DNA of 36,123 bases, taken from IMG/VR virus record IMGVR_UViG_3300010375_000267, positions 1-36,123 of that record. One strand, 5' to 3'. Under the pieces are notes generated by a model. That model was not told the origin of the DNA. It was given only the letters and a program-made list of their open reading frames with translations, and did not search any database. The position numbers and the translations under genes are program-made. The stretch is from a virus. Below are positions 7,135 through 12,859 of the stretch, one piece after another (position 1 is the first letter of the stretch; each line of letters starts with the position of its first letter).

Positions 7135-7560
7135 CTACGCGATTCCGTTGGGCCAGTGCGCAGCGTTCGCGGGCCAGCCGGTGAGCTTCTCGATGCGCTC
7201 GGCCCGGGCACGCGGAATGGGGCGGCCGTTTTCGGCGCGGTACATCGAGAGCAGCGACACCGGCGTGTCGAGCCTGGTGGCGAGGCTGCGCAGCGTGTAG
7301 CCGGCAGCGGTGACCGCCTTCATGAATGGCGTCTTGGCGCGCCCCTTCGAAATTGCTACGCGGTGAACAGTCTGCATGCTACTGTTCACCTTGCCACCAA
7401 TGTTCACACCGTGCAAGGGTGCGTTTCCCGCCGCCTCGCGCAGTAACCGCGCGTGCTCGTCGAGGGCGGCTGCTTCGATGCGCTTCTGCGTGGCCTCGGC
7501 CTCGGCGGCTTCGGCGGCGGCGAGCAGGGACTCACGGGACAGGCGCGGCACGGGAGGCAC
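7135..7560 (-). CDS. XRE-type helix-turn-helix repressor
   Basis: The C-terminal part (~80-128) is a helix-turn-helix of the Cro/CI (XRE) type: TAAGYTLRSLATRLDTPVS, then LLSMYRAENGRPIPRARAERIEKLTGWPAN, the usual five-helix pattern (shown here in two pieces). Residues 8-45 look like an Ala/Glu coiled coil that could dimerise. The GTG start at 7560 has no ribosome binding site, and residues 46-72 have codons with low third-position GC, because operators O3 and O4 lie there. The alternative start, ATG 7377 (MQTVHRVAISK), has AAGGTG upstream and sits inside O3, giving an 80-residue repressor and a 191-base divergent control region. I cannot decide between the two. Probable lysogeny regulator controlling the early operon and itself. 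Confidence 0.78.
   Translation of the reverse strand: MPPVPRLSRESLLAAAEAAEAEATQKRIEAAALDEHARLLREAAGNAPLHGVNIGGKVNSSMQTVHRVAISKGRAKTPFMKAVTAAGYTLRSLATRLDTPVSLLSMYRAENGRPIPRARAERIEKLTGWPANAAHWPNGIA
7362..7390. promoter_or_regulatory. Operator O3: perfect 10-base inverted repeat in the repressor gene
   Basis: Arms GGTGAACAGT and ACTGTTCACC, perfectly matched, nine bases between them, and the same core as O1 but with wider spacing (13 instead of 7 between GTGAACA cores). It overlaps a candidate ATG of the repressor (7377). It could be an autoregulatory operator or an RNA stem-loop at the start of the shorter repressor. Confidence 0.65.
7401..7407. promoter_or_regulatory. Operator half-site O4
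   Basis: A TGTTCAC arm, 10 bases from O3, without its partner. Together with O1-O3 it makes six arm copies within about 340 bases, far above chance in this GC-rich DNA. Confidence 0.4.
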
Positions 7561-7568
7561 GTTGTAGC

Positions 7569-7772
7569 ATGGCTCGCAAGAATCATCCCTGCGTTACGGT
7601 GTCCGTGGTGCGCGACGCCGCCGGCGACGGCCTGGAGGTGCGCGCGGTGTTCACCGCCTACGCAATAGAGCACCTGTCGAGAGACATCAGCGCTGACCTG
7701 ATCGCGGATTCGGTTGCGAAGGTCGAGCGGCGCCTGCTGGAGTATGTGCGTGAACAGGTGACGAAGCCGTGA
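7569..7772 (+). CDS. Small protein, first gene of the rightward operon, 67 aa
   Basis: ATG at 7569 with GGAGG 11 bases upstream. Mixed alpha/beta protein (VTVSVVRDAAGDGLEVRAVF, then a charged helix to VAKVERRLLEYVREQV). It is divergent from the repressor, the usual place of a Cro-like or accessory lysogeny gene, but no DNA-binding motif is visible. Its codon choice is phage-like. No family recognised. Confidence 0.66.
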   Translation: MARKNHPCVTVSVVRDAAGDGLEVRAVFTAYAIEHLSRDISADLIADSVAKVERRLLEYVREQVTKP

Positions 7773-7921
7773 CGATCCGAATCCACCGCGCCGGCACCTG
7801 GTACGCCGTGGTCCTCGCCGGTTGCCGCGCGGCGATGGGCTCGACGTTGCGCGCCGCCGTGCAGCGGTTCAGGTTCGCGCGGCGCGAGCTGTGGATGTGC
7901 GAGACTTGGGGGAGACGATGA
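7769..7921 (+). CDS. Small basic protein, 50 aa
   Basis: GTG at 7769 overlaps the stop of the previous gene (GTGA) and its TGA overlaps the next ATG. The peptide is basic with an aromatic N-terminal part (VTIRIHRAGTWYAVVLAG) and an Arg-rich helix (AVQRFRFARREL). It might touch nucleic acid. No family recognised. The double overlap is the main support. Confidence 0.55.
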   Translation: MTIRIHRAGTWYAVVLAGCRAAMGSTLRAAVQRFRFARRELWMCETWGRR

Positions 7922-8094
7922 GCGACTACGATTACGAGGCCATGGACGCGGCCGAGATGGCCGAGGATGCGCACCGCGAGACGCGCGAGCGGTTAGAGAA
8001 GGCCGTCGCACTGCTGGCCTGGATCAAGGTCCGTGCGCCGCTTGAAGTCCTCGAGAGGATCCGCGAGTTCGAGCGGGAAGTGCGGCGCGGGTGA
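7918..8094 (+). CDS. Small acidic helical protein, 58 aa
   Basis: ATG at 7918 overlaps the previous stop (ATGA) and GGGAGA precedes it. The N-terminal 20 residues are very acidic (MSDYDYEAMDAAEMAED), followed by a long helix (ETRERLEKAVALLAWI). Last gene of the three-gene rightward operon, which ends at a palindrome shared with the converging endolysin gene. Function unknown. Confidence 0.65.
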   Translation: MSDYDYEAMDAAEMAEDAHRETRERLEKAVALLAWIKVRAPLEVLERIREFEREVRRG

Positions 8095-8118
8095 GTTTCG
8101 GAACAAGTGTTACGAAAC
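8095..8118. repeat. Dispersed palindrome, copy 1
   Basis: 24 bases with arms GTTTCGGAACA and TGTTACGAAAC (one mismatch between arms) and two central bases. It lies between the converging rightward operon and the endolysin gene and contains the endolysin TAA stop. It has no T-run. The two-base centre makes it a better protein-binding site than an RNA hairpin, though a terminator role here is possible. Confidence 0.75.
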
Positions 8119-8553
8119 TTCGCTCCCCACGCCCGTCCCGACCCAGCGCGCGATGTGCCCGTCTGCCGGCTTCGGCCTGACGTCCACGTGGACCCAGCCC
8201 CGGTAGAGACCGAGCCCGCCCACGAGTTCCAGTTGCCCCGTCGAGATGGCGCGCAGGATGCGCGCGTGCAGGTCGGCGCAGCACGTCTCCGTGCTGTCCG
8301 CGGGCACGAGCGGCGCGATGTCGGCGGCGCGGCCTTCCATGTGCTGCGAGGCCCCTGCTCCGCCCACGCGCGTGTTCCAGGCCGGCGAGCGGTAGCCAGA
8401 GACGACGCGCAGCGGGCCGCCCCAGAGGCCGCGGATGATGTCGAGCTGCGACATGAGCGCGGCGAGGCGGTCGGCCCACGCGTCGGGGTACGGCGTCCCG
8501 TCGTGGCACGAGAACTCGGCCGCGTGGAACCAGCGCGCCTCGGGGAGCGCCAT
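8110..8553 (-). CDS. Endolysin, M15-type peptidase
   Basis: 147 residues, ATG 8553 overlapping the stop of the hydrophobic peptide gene (TGATG). It matches the M15A/VanY-like peptidase group: SGYRSPAWN (~52-60), SQHMEGRAADI (His 71, Asp 78) and WVHVDVR (His 122) supply the three zinc ligands. Such enzymes cut peptide cross-links of peptidoglycan. Fold family and neighbouring holin-like genes make it the phage lysis enzyme. No signal peptide, so release through a holin is expected. Length fits single-domain M15 endolysins. Confidence 0.87.
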   Translation of the reverse strand: MALPEARWFHAAEFSCHDGTPYPDAWADRLAALMSQLDIIRGLWGGPLRVVSGYRSPAWNTRVGGAGASQHMEGRAADIAPLVPADSTETCCADLHARILRAISTGQLELVGGLGLYRGWVHVDVRPKPADGHIARWVGTGVGSEVS

Positions 8554-8636
8554 CAGAACCTCGGCCCACTGCTGCCGACGAGGATGCCCAGGAAGGCGCC
8601 CACGGCGAAGCAGACGCACCCGACGATGATGGTCAC
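8553..8636 (-). CDS. 27-aa hydrophobic peptide in the lysis cassette
   Basis: GTG at 8636 overlaps the stop of the holin-like gene (GTGA); its TGA overlaps the endolysin ATG (TGATG). The peptide is almost all membrane segment (VTIIVGCVCFAVGAFLGI). Tight coupling on both sides argues for translation. It could be a second holin or antiholin subunit, or only a ribosome-delivery leader for the endolysin. Very short, so moderate certainty. Confidence 0.5.
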   Translation of the reverse strand: MTIIVGCVCFAVGAFLGILVGSSGPRF

Positions 8637-8851
8637 CGCTTGACCACGGAGTCGACGGCCTCGTTGACCGTCTGGGGCGTGATGGGCGACTGCGACAGCT
8701 TCGCCGCGATGCCACCCGCGGCGGCCGCGCCCGCGACAACGGCGGCAGGGATGCCGATGCCGGTGGCCGCGAGGATCGGCACGACCGTCGTGCCCGCGAT
8801 GCCGATGATGTGCAGGACCGTGTTGAACCAGGGCGACTTCCAGAACTTCAT
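8633..8851 (-). CDS. Holin-like membrane protein, 72 aa
   Basis: ATG at 8851 with GAGGAG eight bases upstream. Two hydrophobic stretches (VLHIIGIAGTTVVPILAATG and IPAAVVAGAAAAGGIAA) separated by Gly/Ile and followed by a short polar end. Size, membrane segments and location directly before the endolysin fit a class II-type holin that forms the lysis hole in the inner membrane. Sequence family not identified; holins share little sequence. Confidence 0.66.
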   Translation of the reverse strand: MKFWKSPWFNTVLHIIGIAGTTVVPILAATGIGIPAAVVAGAAAAGGIAAKLSQSPITPQTVNEAVDSVVKR

Positions 8852-9120
8852 GATTGCTCCTCTCGAATGAGTGCGTTGATGGCCCGCCGCGTGTCGTGGG
8901 CGAGGTCGCCTACGGCGCCGAGGGCGTTTGCGAGTAACTCAAGACTGCGGCGACGGCCTGGCGCTCTAGGTGGCGGGATAGCTCCCGCCAGCGTTCGGAC
9001 AGCAGACACAACTCTTCCCAGGCCGCTGGCAATCGACTCGAAGGGGCCCGCTCCTGGGTTCGTGCGATCGTCGCCTCCGAGATCGGGAGAAATGCGGTCG
9101 CCGTCGTGCTCATCGGACAT
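8848..9120 (-). CDS. Hypothetical 90-aa protein of the lysis region
   Basis: ATG 9120; the stop overlaps the holin start (ATGA). The first ~30 residues are acidic and Gly/Pro-rich (MSDEHDGDRISPDLGGDD). The rest is helical (LGRVVSAVRTLAGAIP, LELLANALGAVGDLAHDTRRA). No clear membrane segment. It may be an accessory lysis protein or a leftover virion gene. No family recognised. Confidence 0.62.
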   Translation of the reverse strand: MSDEHDGDRISPDLGGDDRTNPGAGPFESIASGLGRVVSAVRTLAGAIPPPRAPGRRRSLELLANALGAVGDLAHDTRRAINALIREEQS

Positions 9121-9132
9121 GGCCTCCCTCGT

Positions 9133-9390
9133 TCAAGGCGTTTCGTCTTCGGAGTCCGGAATCGGGATGCCGTGCGCGCGTGACAGCGAGCGGCCGCGCT
9201 TGTACTCGTCGAGGCGCTCCTGCGCCTTCGTCCACGACTCGAGCTCGCCGATGCGCTTGCCCTGGTCGCGCGCTGACTTCTCGAGCGCTTTCTCGAGCCG
9301 GTCGAGGCGGTCGAACACGATGAGCCGCAGCAGGTACGAGAACGCACCCGCGAGCAGGCCGGCGCCGAAGAGGACGAGGGGCCAGTTCAC
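9133..9390 (-). CDS. Membrane-anchored coiled-coil protein, spanin- or holin-like
   Basis: GTG 9390 overlaps the SGNH hydrolase stop (GTGA). One N-terminal membrane segment (LVLFGAGLLAGAFSYLLRLI) is followed by a coiled coil (RLDRLEKALEKSARDQGKRI) of about 50 residues. This is the layout of an inner-membrane spanin and of several phage membrane accessories. No outer-membrane lipoprotein partner is nested in it that I can see, so the assignment stays open. Confidence 0.6.
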   Translation of the reverse strand: MNWPLVLFGAGLLAGAFSYLLRLIVFDRLDRLEKALEKSARDQGKRIGELESWTKAQERLDEYKRGRSLSRAHGIPIPDSEDETP

Positions 9391-10103
9391 GCGGCGACCT
9401 TCACCGCCGCCGATCCGAAGGACATGCAGTTGAACACGCCGCGGCTCATGACGGTCTGGCCGTTCGAGTTCGGGTGCGTGCCGTCGACGGTCAGGCCGCC
9501 GCTCGTCGCCTTGCCGGCGTTGTAGTTCGGCTCCCACTGGAGCGAATAGGCGCGCGCGTCGGCGAACGTGACGCCGCGCTTGGCGCACGCGAGGCGAATC
9601 CCGTTGTTGATGGCCGTGCACGTGGCATCGGACATGCCGCCGCCGCCCGTCGTGTTGTTCCACGTCGGAGGCTGCACGCCCGTCTGCGCCCAGAGCTCAC
9701 CGCCCCACATGCAGCTCACGGCGATGATCCGAATCGCCGGCTTCCACGCCCGGATCGCGTCGAGCAGCGCTAGGTAGTAGCCATACTCCTGCTGGGTCGT
9801 CGTGCCCGCGCCGTCGTTGCGCCCCGACTCGATGATGACGACGTCCGGGTTGTACGGGAACAGCATCGTCGACAGGGCGAGGCGGATGCCGTCCGACGAA
9901 ATCCCCACCGTGCCGTTGAACGTCCAGCTGACGGACATCGACGTTCCGGTCTCGTCGGTCGCGGCGGCAACCAGAGTCTCGAGCGGCGAGAACCACGCGT
10001 AGCCCGCTGTCAGCGAGTCGCCGAGGACGTGGATCTTGTCGCCCTGGTAGATCGCGCAGCCCGGCGTCGACCCGAAGCTATCCGGCCACGTCGACGAGCC
10101 CAT
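9387..10103 (-). CDS. SGNH/GDSL-type hydrolase, probable virion esterase
   Basis: 238 residues with the SGNH family blocks: GDSL at 28-31 (Ser 30 nucleophile), ESGRND at 92-97 (the Asn block), and DGTHPN at 207-212 (Asp 207, His 210 of the catalytic set). The core alternates strands and helices as expected for a flavodoxin-like hydrolase. Phage SGNH proteins usually remove acetyl or other ester groups from capsule or O-antigen. It follows directly a fibre-like gene, so a tail-bound receptor-modifying enzyme is likely. No signal peptide. Confidence 0.84.
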   Translation of the reverse strand: MGSSTWPDSFGSTPGCAIYQGDKIHVLGDSLTAGYAWFSPLETLVAAATDETGTSMSVSWTFNGTVGISSDGIRLALSTMLFPYNPDVVIIESGRNDGAGTTTQQEYGYYLALLDAIRAWKPAIRIIAVSCMWGGELWAQTGVQPPTWNNTTGGGGMSDATCTAINNGIRLACAKRGVTFADARAYSLQWEPNYNAGKATSGGLTVDGTHPNSNGQTVMSRGVFNCMSFGSAAVKVAA

Positions 10104-10106
10104 GGC

Positions 10107-10772
10107 CTACGTGTTCTGCACGTAGCCGCCGGTGTTCGCGGCGAACGTCGTGCCGTTATAGTAGACGTCCAGGTACTGATAGGTGCTGCCCGACGCCGGG
10201 CCGAGCGTGATCACCGTCGAGCCCAGGGAGTTCTTGATGATCGCATTGAAGGCGCCGGTGTCCTTGCGGATGATGCGCGCGCCGAGCAGCGAACCAGCGA
10301 TCGCGCTCGTGTTCTGCAACGTGTACGTGCGGTTCGCGGTGAGAGGCGCAGACGCGCCGATGACGTACTGGCTCGCCTTGTCGACGAACGGCGAGATGTT
10401 CGCGTCGGCGTCGCCCAGATCCGCGCCGGGCGCGAGACGGTAGAAGGAGGCCTTCGAGGGCGTCCCGTCGGCGGCGAAGTACAGGAAGCCTGGTCCGCTC
10501 ATCGTAGCCAGGAGCGCCTTGAGAACGGAGCTCGGCAGGTTCGCGAGCGTCGCCGCAACCGAGCCGGTGCCGGCCGCCGTCACGTCGCCGGTCAGGGCTG
10601 TGATTCCGCTGCCGCCGCCGAGCGACGACGTCGATCCGTCCGACTGCTGAAGCAGCGGCGTCGTGCCGTCGTTCGTGATGATCGCGAGCGCTCCCGAAGG
10701 CGGCGGCGCGGGCGTCCCCTTCTGGACGACGAGCTGGTTGGCGATGGCTGGTGTCTGCTTCGCGTCGGCCAT
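10107..10772 (-). CDS. Tail-fibre-like protein, 221 aa
   Basis: ATG 10772 with AAGGGGAG upstream. Residues ~57-78 read ITALTGDVTAAGTGSVAAT, a repeat-like segment very common in phage tail fibres. The C-terminal half is Ser/Thr/Asn-rich beta (TANRTYTLQNTS, YQYLDVYYNGTTFAANTGG), as in fibre tip or beta-helix domains. Short for a whole fibre, so it could be the distal part of a multi-protein fibre. The following SGNH hydrolase fits a receptor-binding module. Confidence 0.72.
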   Translation of the reverse strand: MADAKQTPAIANQLVVQKGTPAPPPSGALAIITNDGTTPLLQQSDGSTSSLGGGSGITALTGDVTAAGTGSVAATLANLPSSVLKALLATMSGPGFLYFAADGTPSKASFYRLAPGADLGDADANISPFVDKASQYVIGASAPLTANRTYTLQNTSAIAGSLLGARIIRKDTGAFNAIIKNSLGSTVITLGPASGSTYQYLDVYYNGTTFAANTGGYVQNT

Positions 10773-10784
10773 GATCGTCTCCCC

Positions 10785-11204
10785 TTAGGCCAGGGCATTC
10801 CCCGAGCGCGCGGCGGCGCCCACCTTGAGCAGCTTCGACGCCGAGCCACCCGACGTGGCCGTGTACTTGAAGCGGATCCACTTCGCCGGCGGCACCGGGT
10901 CGAAGCTGAACAGAAAGTTGATGTTCGCCGAGTCACCGGCGGGGTTCTGCGCGCTCATCGCCGAAGTGAGCGTCAGCGGCGTCGCCCCCAGCGACGCGAC
11001 GTAGCTCGACCCGTTCGGGTTTTCGTCGTCGGTGACGTCGGCGCCCCACGTGCCCACGGGGGCGCCCGTTCCCGTCATGACGACTTGGAACCCGACACCG
11101 CCGTAGCGATTGCAGGGCACCCACGGCCCGACCCAGCTAGCGTTCGTCGCGACGCCCTCTACCCCGGACGTCTGTGCGTAGGCCTGACGGCTGAACGATC
11201 CCAC
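10785..11204 (-). CDS. Beta-rich virion protein, 139 aa
   Basis: GTG start at 11204, four bases downstream of leader motif copy 1 and without a Shine-Dalgarno. Beta-sandwich-like pattern (VGFQVVMTGTGAPVGTWGADV, FLFSFDPVPPAKWIRFKYTA cut to the pieces FQVVMTG and WIRFKYTA), similar in style to discoidin/F5-8-like or decoration folds in phage. It sits between structural genes, so a surface virion role is probable. No family fixed. Confidence 0.62.
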   Translation of the reverse strand: MGSFSRQAYAQTSGVEGVATNASWVGPWVPCNRYGGVGFQVVMTGTGAPVGTWGADVTDDENPNGSSYVASLGATPLTLTSAMSAQNPAGDSANINFLFSFDPVPPAKWIRFKYTATSGGSASKLLKVGAAARSGNALA

Positions 11205-11208
11205 GCCA

Positions 11209-11225
11209 AAGCGGCGTTGGATACC
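11209..11225 (-). promoter_or_regulatory. Leader motif, copy 1
   Basis: GGTATCCAACGCCGCTT on the minus strand, exact 17-base copy, four bases before the GTG at 11204. It begins right after the TAG stop of the preceding gene. Context beyond the 17 bases (TGGC before the GTG) is the same as in copy 4. Confidence 0.8.
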
Positions 11226-12026
11226 CTACCCTCGGCTCGCGTCCTGGCCCGGCGTGGACTGGCCGTCGGTGGTCTCCGGGGCCGCCCCGCCGCCGCCCTT
11301 CCGCTGCTGCGCCTGCAGCGCGGCCTGCTCCTGCGCCGCCTGCTGCGCGAACATCGTCTGCACGTCCGCGGCGATGGACAGGTCGACGGTCGCCTGGCCG
11401 CGCAGGATGCCCACGAGCGCGAGCTTGGTCGGCGACGGCTGCCAGTCCTCGCCCCGCCGCGCGACGAGCTGCGCGCCAGCGTCTACGACGGCCTGCGACA
11501 TCTCGGCGTACGTCGCCGGGTAAAGCAGCTGCATCGCGGCCACCTGGTCCTCGCTGAGCGAGCCGTCTTCGAGGTCGTCGAGGATGGCCATCGGATCGCA
11601 CGCGACCGCCCATACGCGCCGGAAGTCCGCGATCTCGCTCTCGGGCGGGTCCTCGACGTGCAGGTTCATGAAGCCGCCCTGCTCGGGCCGCGGGATGATG
11701 CCGTTCGCCCACGTCTGCAGCCGGTCGGCCTTGACCAGCAGGTCGCTGGCGATCTCGGGCTCCGGCAGCGCCTTCATGAGCGCCGCCGTCTGCTCGGGCG
11801 TCTGCCCGCCGGACACGAGCTTGAGCGTCTCGTCGTAGTCGAACTCGGGCAGTTCCTTCGCCTCGGCGAACTCGTCGGAGGCCAGGAAGTGCGCCATGCG
11901 CCGCCGGATCGCCTTCGGAACGGAAGCGGCCGCCTCGAGCTGATACTTGTGGACGGTCGGCTTGGCTCGAAGGATCGGCAACAGCCCGATGGCCGCGAAT
12001 AGGGCCTCTTCGTCCTCGGGCGTCAT
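11226..12026 (-). CDS. Virion-associated protein, internal/ejection-like, 266 aa
   Basis: ATG 12026, six bases after leader motif copy 2. Helical protein with VHKYQLEAAASVPKAIRRRM, DPMAILDDLEDGSLSEDQV and LLYPATYAEMSQAVV. The phrase 'DP-A-LDDLEDG-L...YP--Y-EM' recalls the C-terminal part of large internal phage proteins (ejection or structural lytic type), but that is from memory of the pattern. Gln/Ala-rich tail (QQAAQEQAALQAQQRKGGGG) is likely disordered. It lies among structural genes. Exact role unknown. Confidence 0.6.
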   Translation of the reverse strand: MTPEDEEALFAAIGLLPILRAKPTVHKYQLEAAASVPKAIRRRMAHFLASDEFAEAKELPEFDYDETLKLVSGGQTPEQTAALMKALPEPEIASDLLVKADRLQTWANGIIPRPEQGGFMNLHVEDPPESEIADFRRVWAVACDPMAILDDLEDGSLSEDQVAAMQLLYPATYAEMSQAVVDAGAQLVARRGEDWQPSPTKLALVGILRGQATVDLSIAADVQTMFAQQAAQEQAALQAQQRKGGGGAAPETTDGQSTPGQDASRG

Positions 12027-12032
12027 GCACGA

Positions 12033-12049
12033 AAGCGGCGTTGGATACC
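12033..12049 (-). promoter_or_regulatory. Leader motif, copy 2
   Basis: GGTATCCAACGCCGCTT, exact, six bases before ATG 12026. The flanking TCGTGC and ATG are identical to copy 3. No Shine-Dalgarno lies between motif and start. Confidence 0.8.
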
Positions 12050-12062
12050 GTCCCCGACCATC

Positions 12063-12139
12063 TATAAGCGCCGCTTATGGTCCACCGATCATCCATAAGA
12101 ATTTCTGATTTGACACGCACCGCGTCACGGTGACATAAG
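12063..12139. promoter_or_regulatory. CATAAG repeat cluster with overlapping inverted repeats
   Basis: ATAAGCG-C-CGCTTAT at 12064-12078 is a perfect 15-base inverted repeat. Its right arm also pairs, as CTTATGG (12074-12080), with CCATAAG (12093-12099). A further ACATAAG lies at 12133-12139. The arrangement could be a set of operator half-sites or two competing RNA stem-loops. Confidence 0.45.
12110..12139 (+). promoter_or_regulatory. Candidate sigma-70-type promoter for the lipoprotein gene
   Basis: TTGACA (12110-12115), 18 bases, then CATAAG (12134-12139, four of six matches to TATAAT). It reads towards the lipoprotein gene, leaving a leader of about 240 bases. A perfect -35 box is rare in DNA of this GC content. 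It would allow expression in the lysogen independent of the leftward operon. Confidence 0.45.
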
Positions 12140-12292
12140 ATCTCTTGCGCCGCACAGCGCTGAGTGATTCGGAGCCGGACGGGCGACAACATGGTCGCGG
12201 TCGCCCTGGGGCTGCACACACGCGCCTCGCTGCCTCTCTGGGCCTCCGGGTGTGCCTACGTAATCAGGATCTTGATCGCGCGCGCGAGGGCG

Positions 12293-12316
12293 GTTCCGTA
12301 ACAAGTGTTGCGTAAT
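12293..12316. repeat. Dispersed palindrome, copy 2
   Basis: Arms GTTCCGTAACA and TGTTGCGTAAT around two bases, the most diverged copy. It lies 70 bases upstream of the lipoprotein ATG, the only copy placed before a gene rather than at a 3' end or inside one. Confidence 0.65.
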
Positions 12317-12386
12317 TGCGCGCCGCGTTGACCCTGGACGGGCGTGCAGCTTGCGCGCCGACGCGCGGGGCGGCACGCTGGCGCCC

Positions 12387-12839
12387 ATGAAACGAGCCTT
12401 CGTGTTGCTGGCGCTGGTGTGCGGTTGCGGCTCCTCGTCTCCCGGCGACAGGCTCGACGGCGACTGGCTCTTCACGAACGCCGAGCAGACGGGCGGCATC
12501 GCGTTGAGCTTCAAGGGCAGCTCCTACTCGGTCGCGTCGATGGTGCTTACCTCGTCGTCTTCCTTCGAGGCGTCCGTCGACAAGGGCACGTTCGCGGCGA
12601 CGGACTCGACGATCGCCATGACGCCGACGCAATCGAGTTGTCCAGGGCCGGACCCCGCGAGCGTCGTCAATTACCGATTCGTCGGCTCCAGCCTTGCGCT
12701 CTCGGACTCGAGCGGAACGACCGTCACGTTCGCGCCGAACAACGGCCCGTCCGGCAGCACGACCGTGGTGATTCAGACGGGGTGCTTCGCGCAGGACGGG
12801 ACGTTCACGCCGGCACCCGTCGCGCCCGTCTCGAATTAG
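12387..12839 (+). CDS. Predicted lipoprotein (moron gene), 150 aa
   Basis: ATG 12387 (MKRAFVLLALVCGCGSSSPG): a short basic start, a hydrophobic core and a Cys at about 14 make a lipoprotein signal peptide, with V-C-G-C as a slightly unusual lipobox. The mature part is a small beta-rich domain (GDWLFTNAEQTGGIALSFKG, VVNYRFVGSSLALSDSSG), resembling lipocalin-like or secreted beta-barrel lipoproteins. It stands alone on the plus strand among minus-strand virion genes, with its own promoter candidate and a terminator hairpin. That is the layout of a lysogenic-conversion gene. Possible roles: superinfection exclusion at the envelope or a host-fitness trait. No specific family recognised. Confidence 0.78.
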   Translation: MKRAFVLLALVCGCGSSSPGDRLDGDWLFTNAEQTGGIALSFKGSSYSVASMVLTSSSSFEASVDKGTFAATDSTIAMTPTQSSCPGPDPASVVNYRFVGSSLALSDSSGTTVTFAPNNGPSGSTTVVIQTGCFAQDGTFTPAPVAPVSN

Positions 12840-12859
12840 CGCCCAAACGCCCGCTAATT
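12834..12859. terminator. Bidirectional hairpin between converging genes
   Basis: Perfect 8-base arms AATTAGCG and CGCTAATT with a 10-base loop. It spans the TAG of the lipoprotein gene and the TAA of the converging virion gene. AT-rich ends of the stem on both strands fit a weak bidirectional terminator. Confidence 0.6.

Larger units (their letters stand above)
12027..12386. other. 360-base regulatory gap between a virion gene and the lipoprotein gene
   Basis: This longest gene-free stretch holds leader motif copy 2, a cluster of CATAAG-type repeats (12063-12139), a TTGACA-N18-CATAAG promoter candidate reading right, and palindrome copy 2 (12293-12316). Base composition is clearly more AT-rich at 12060-12140 than in the surrounding genes. 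A minus-strand frame across 12125-12514 is Arg/Pro/Ser-rich and looks non-coding. No tRNA pattern was found. Confidence 0.6.

Noticed and set aside
8095-8118. Palindrome copy 1 as a plain intrinsic terminator between converging genes
   Set aside because: The two-base centre leaves no loop without breaking pairs, there is no T-run, and the same sequence recurs where no terminator is needed, so it is listed as a repeat.
10029-12002. 657-residue plus-strand open frame
   Set aside because: Antisense to three well-supported minus-strand genes; its Arg/Val/Leu-rich, low-Lys composition is typical of shadow frames in GC-rich DNA.
12125-12514. 129-residue minus-strand frame over the control gap and lipoprotein start
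   Set aside because: Arg/Pro/Ser/Gln-rich without motif, antisense to the lipoprotein signal peptide, and it crosses the promoter and palindrome.
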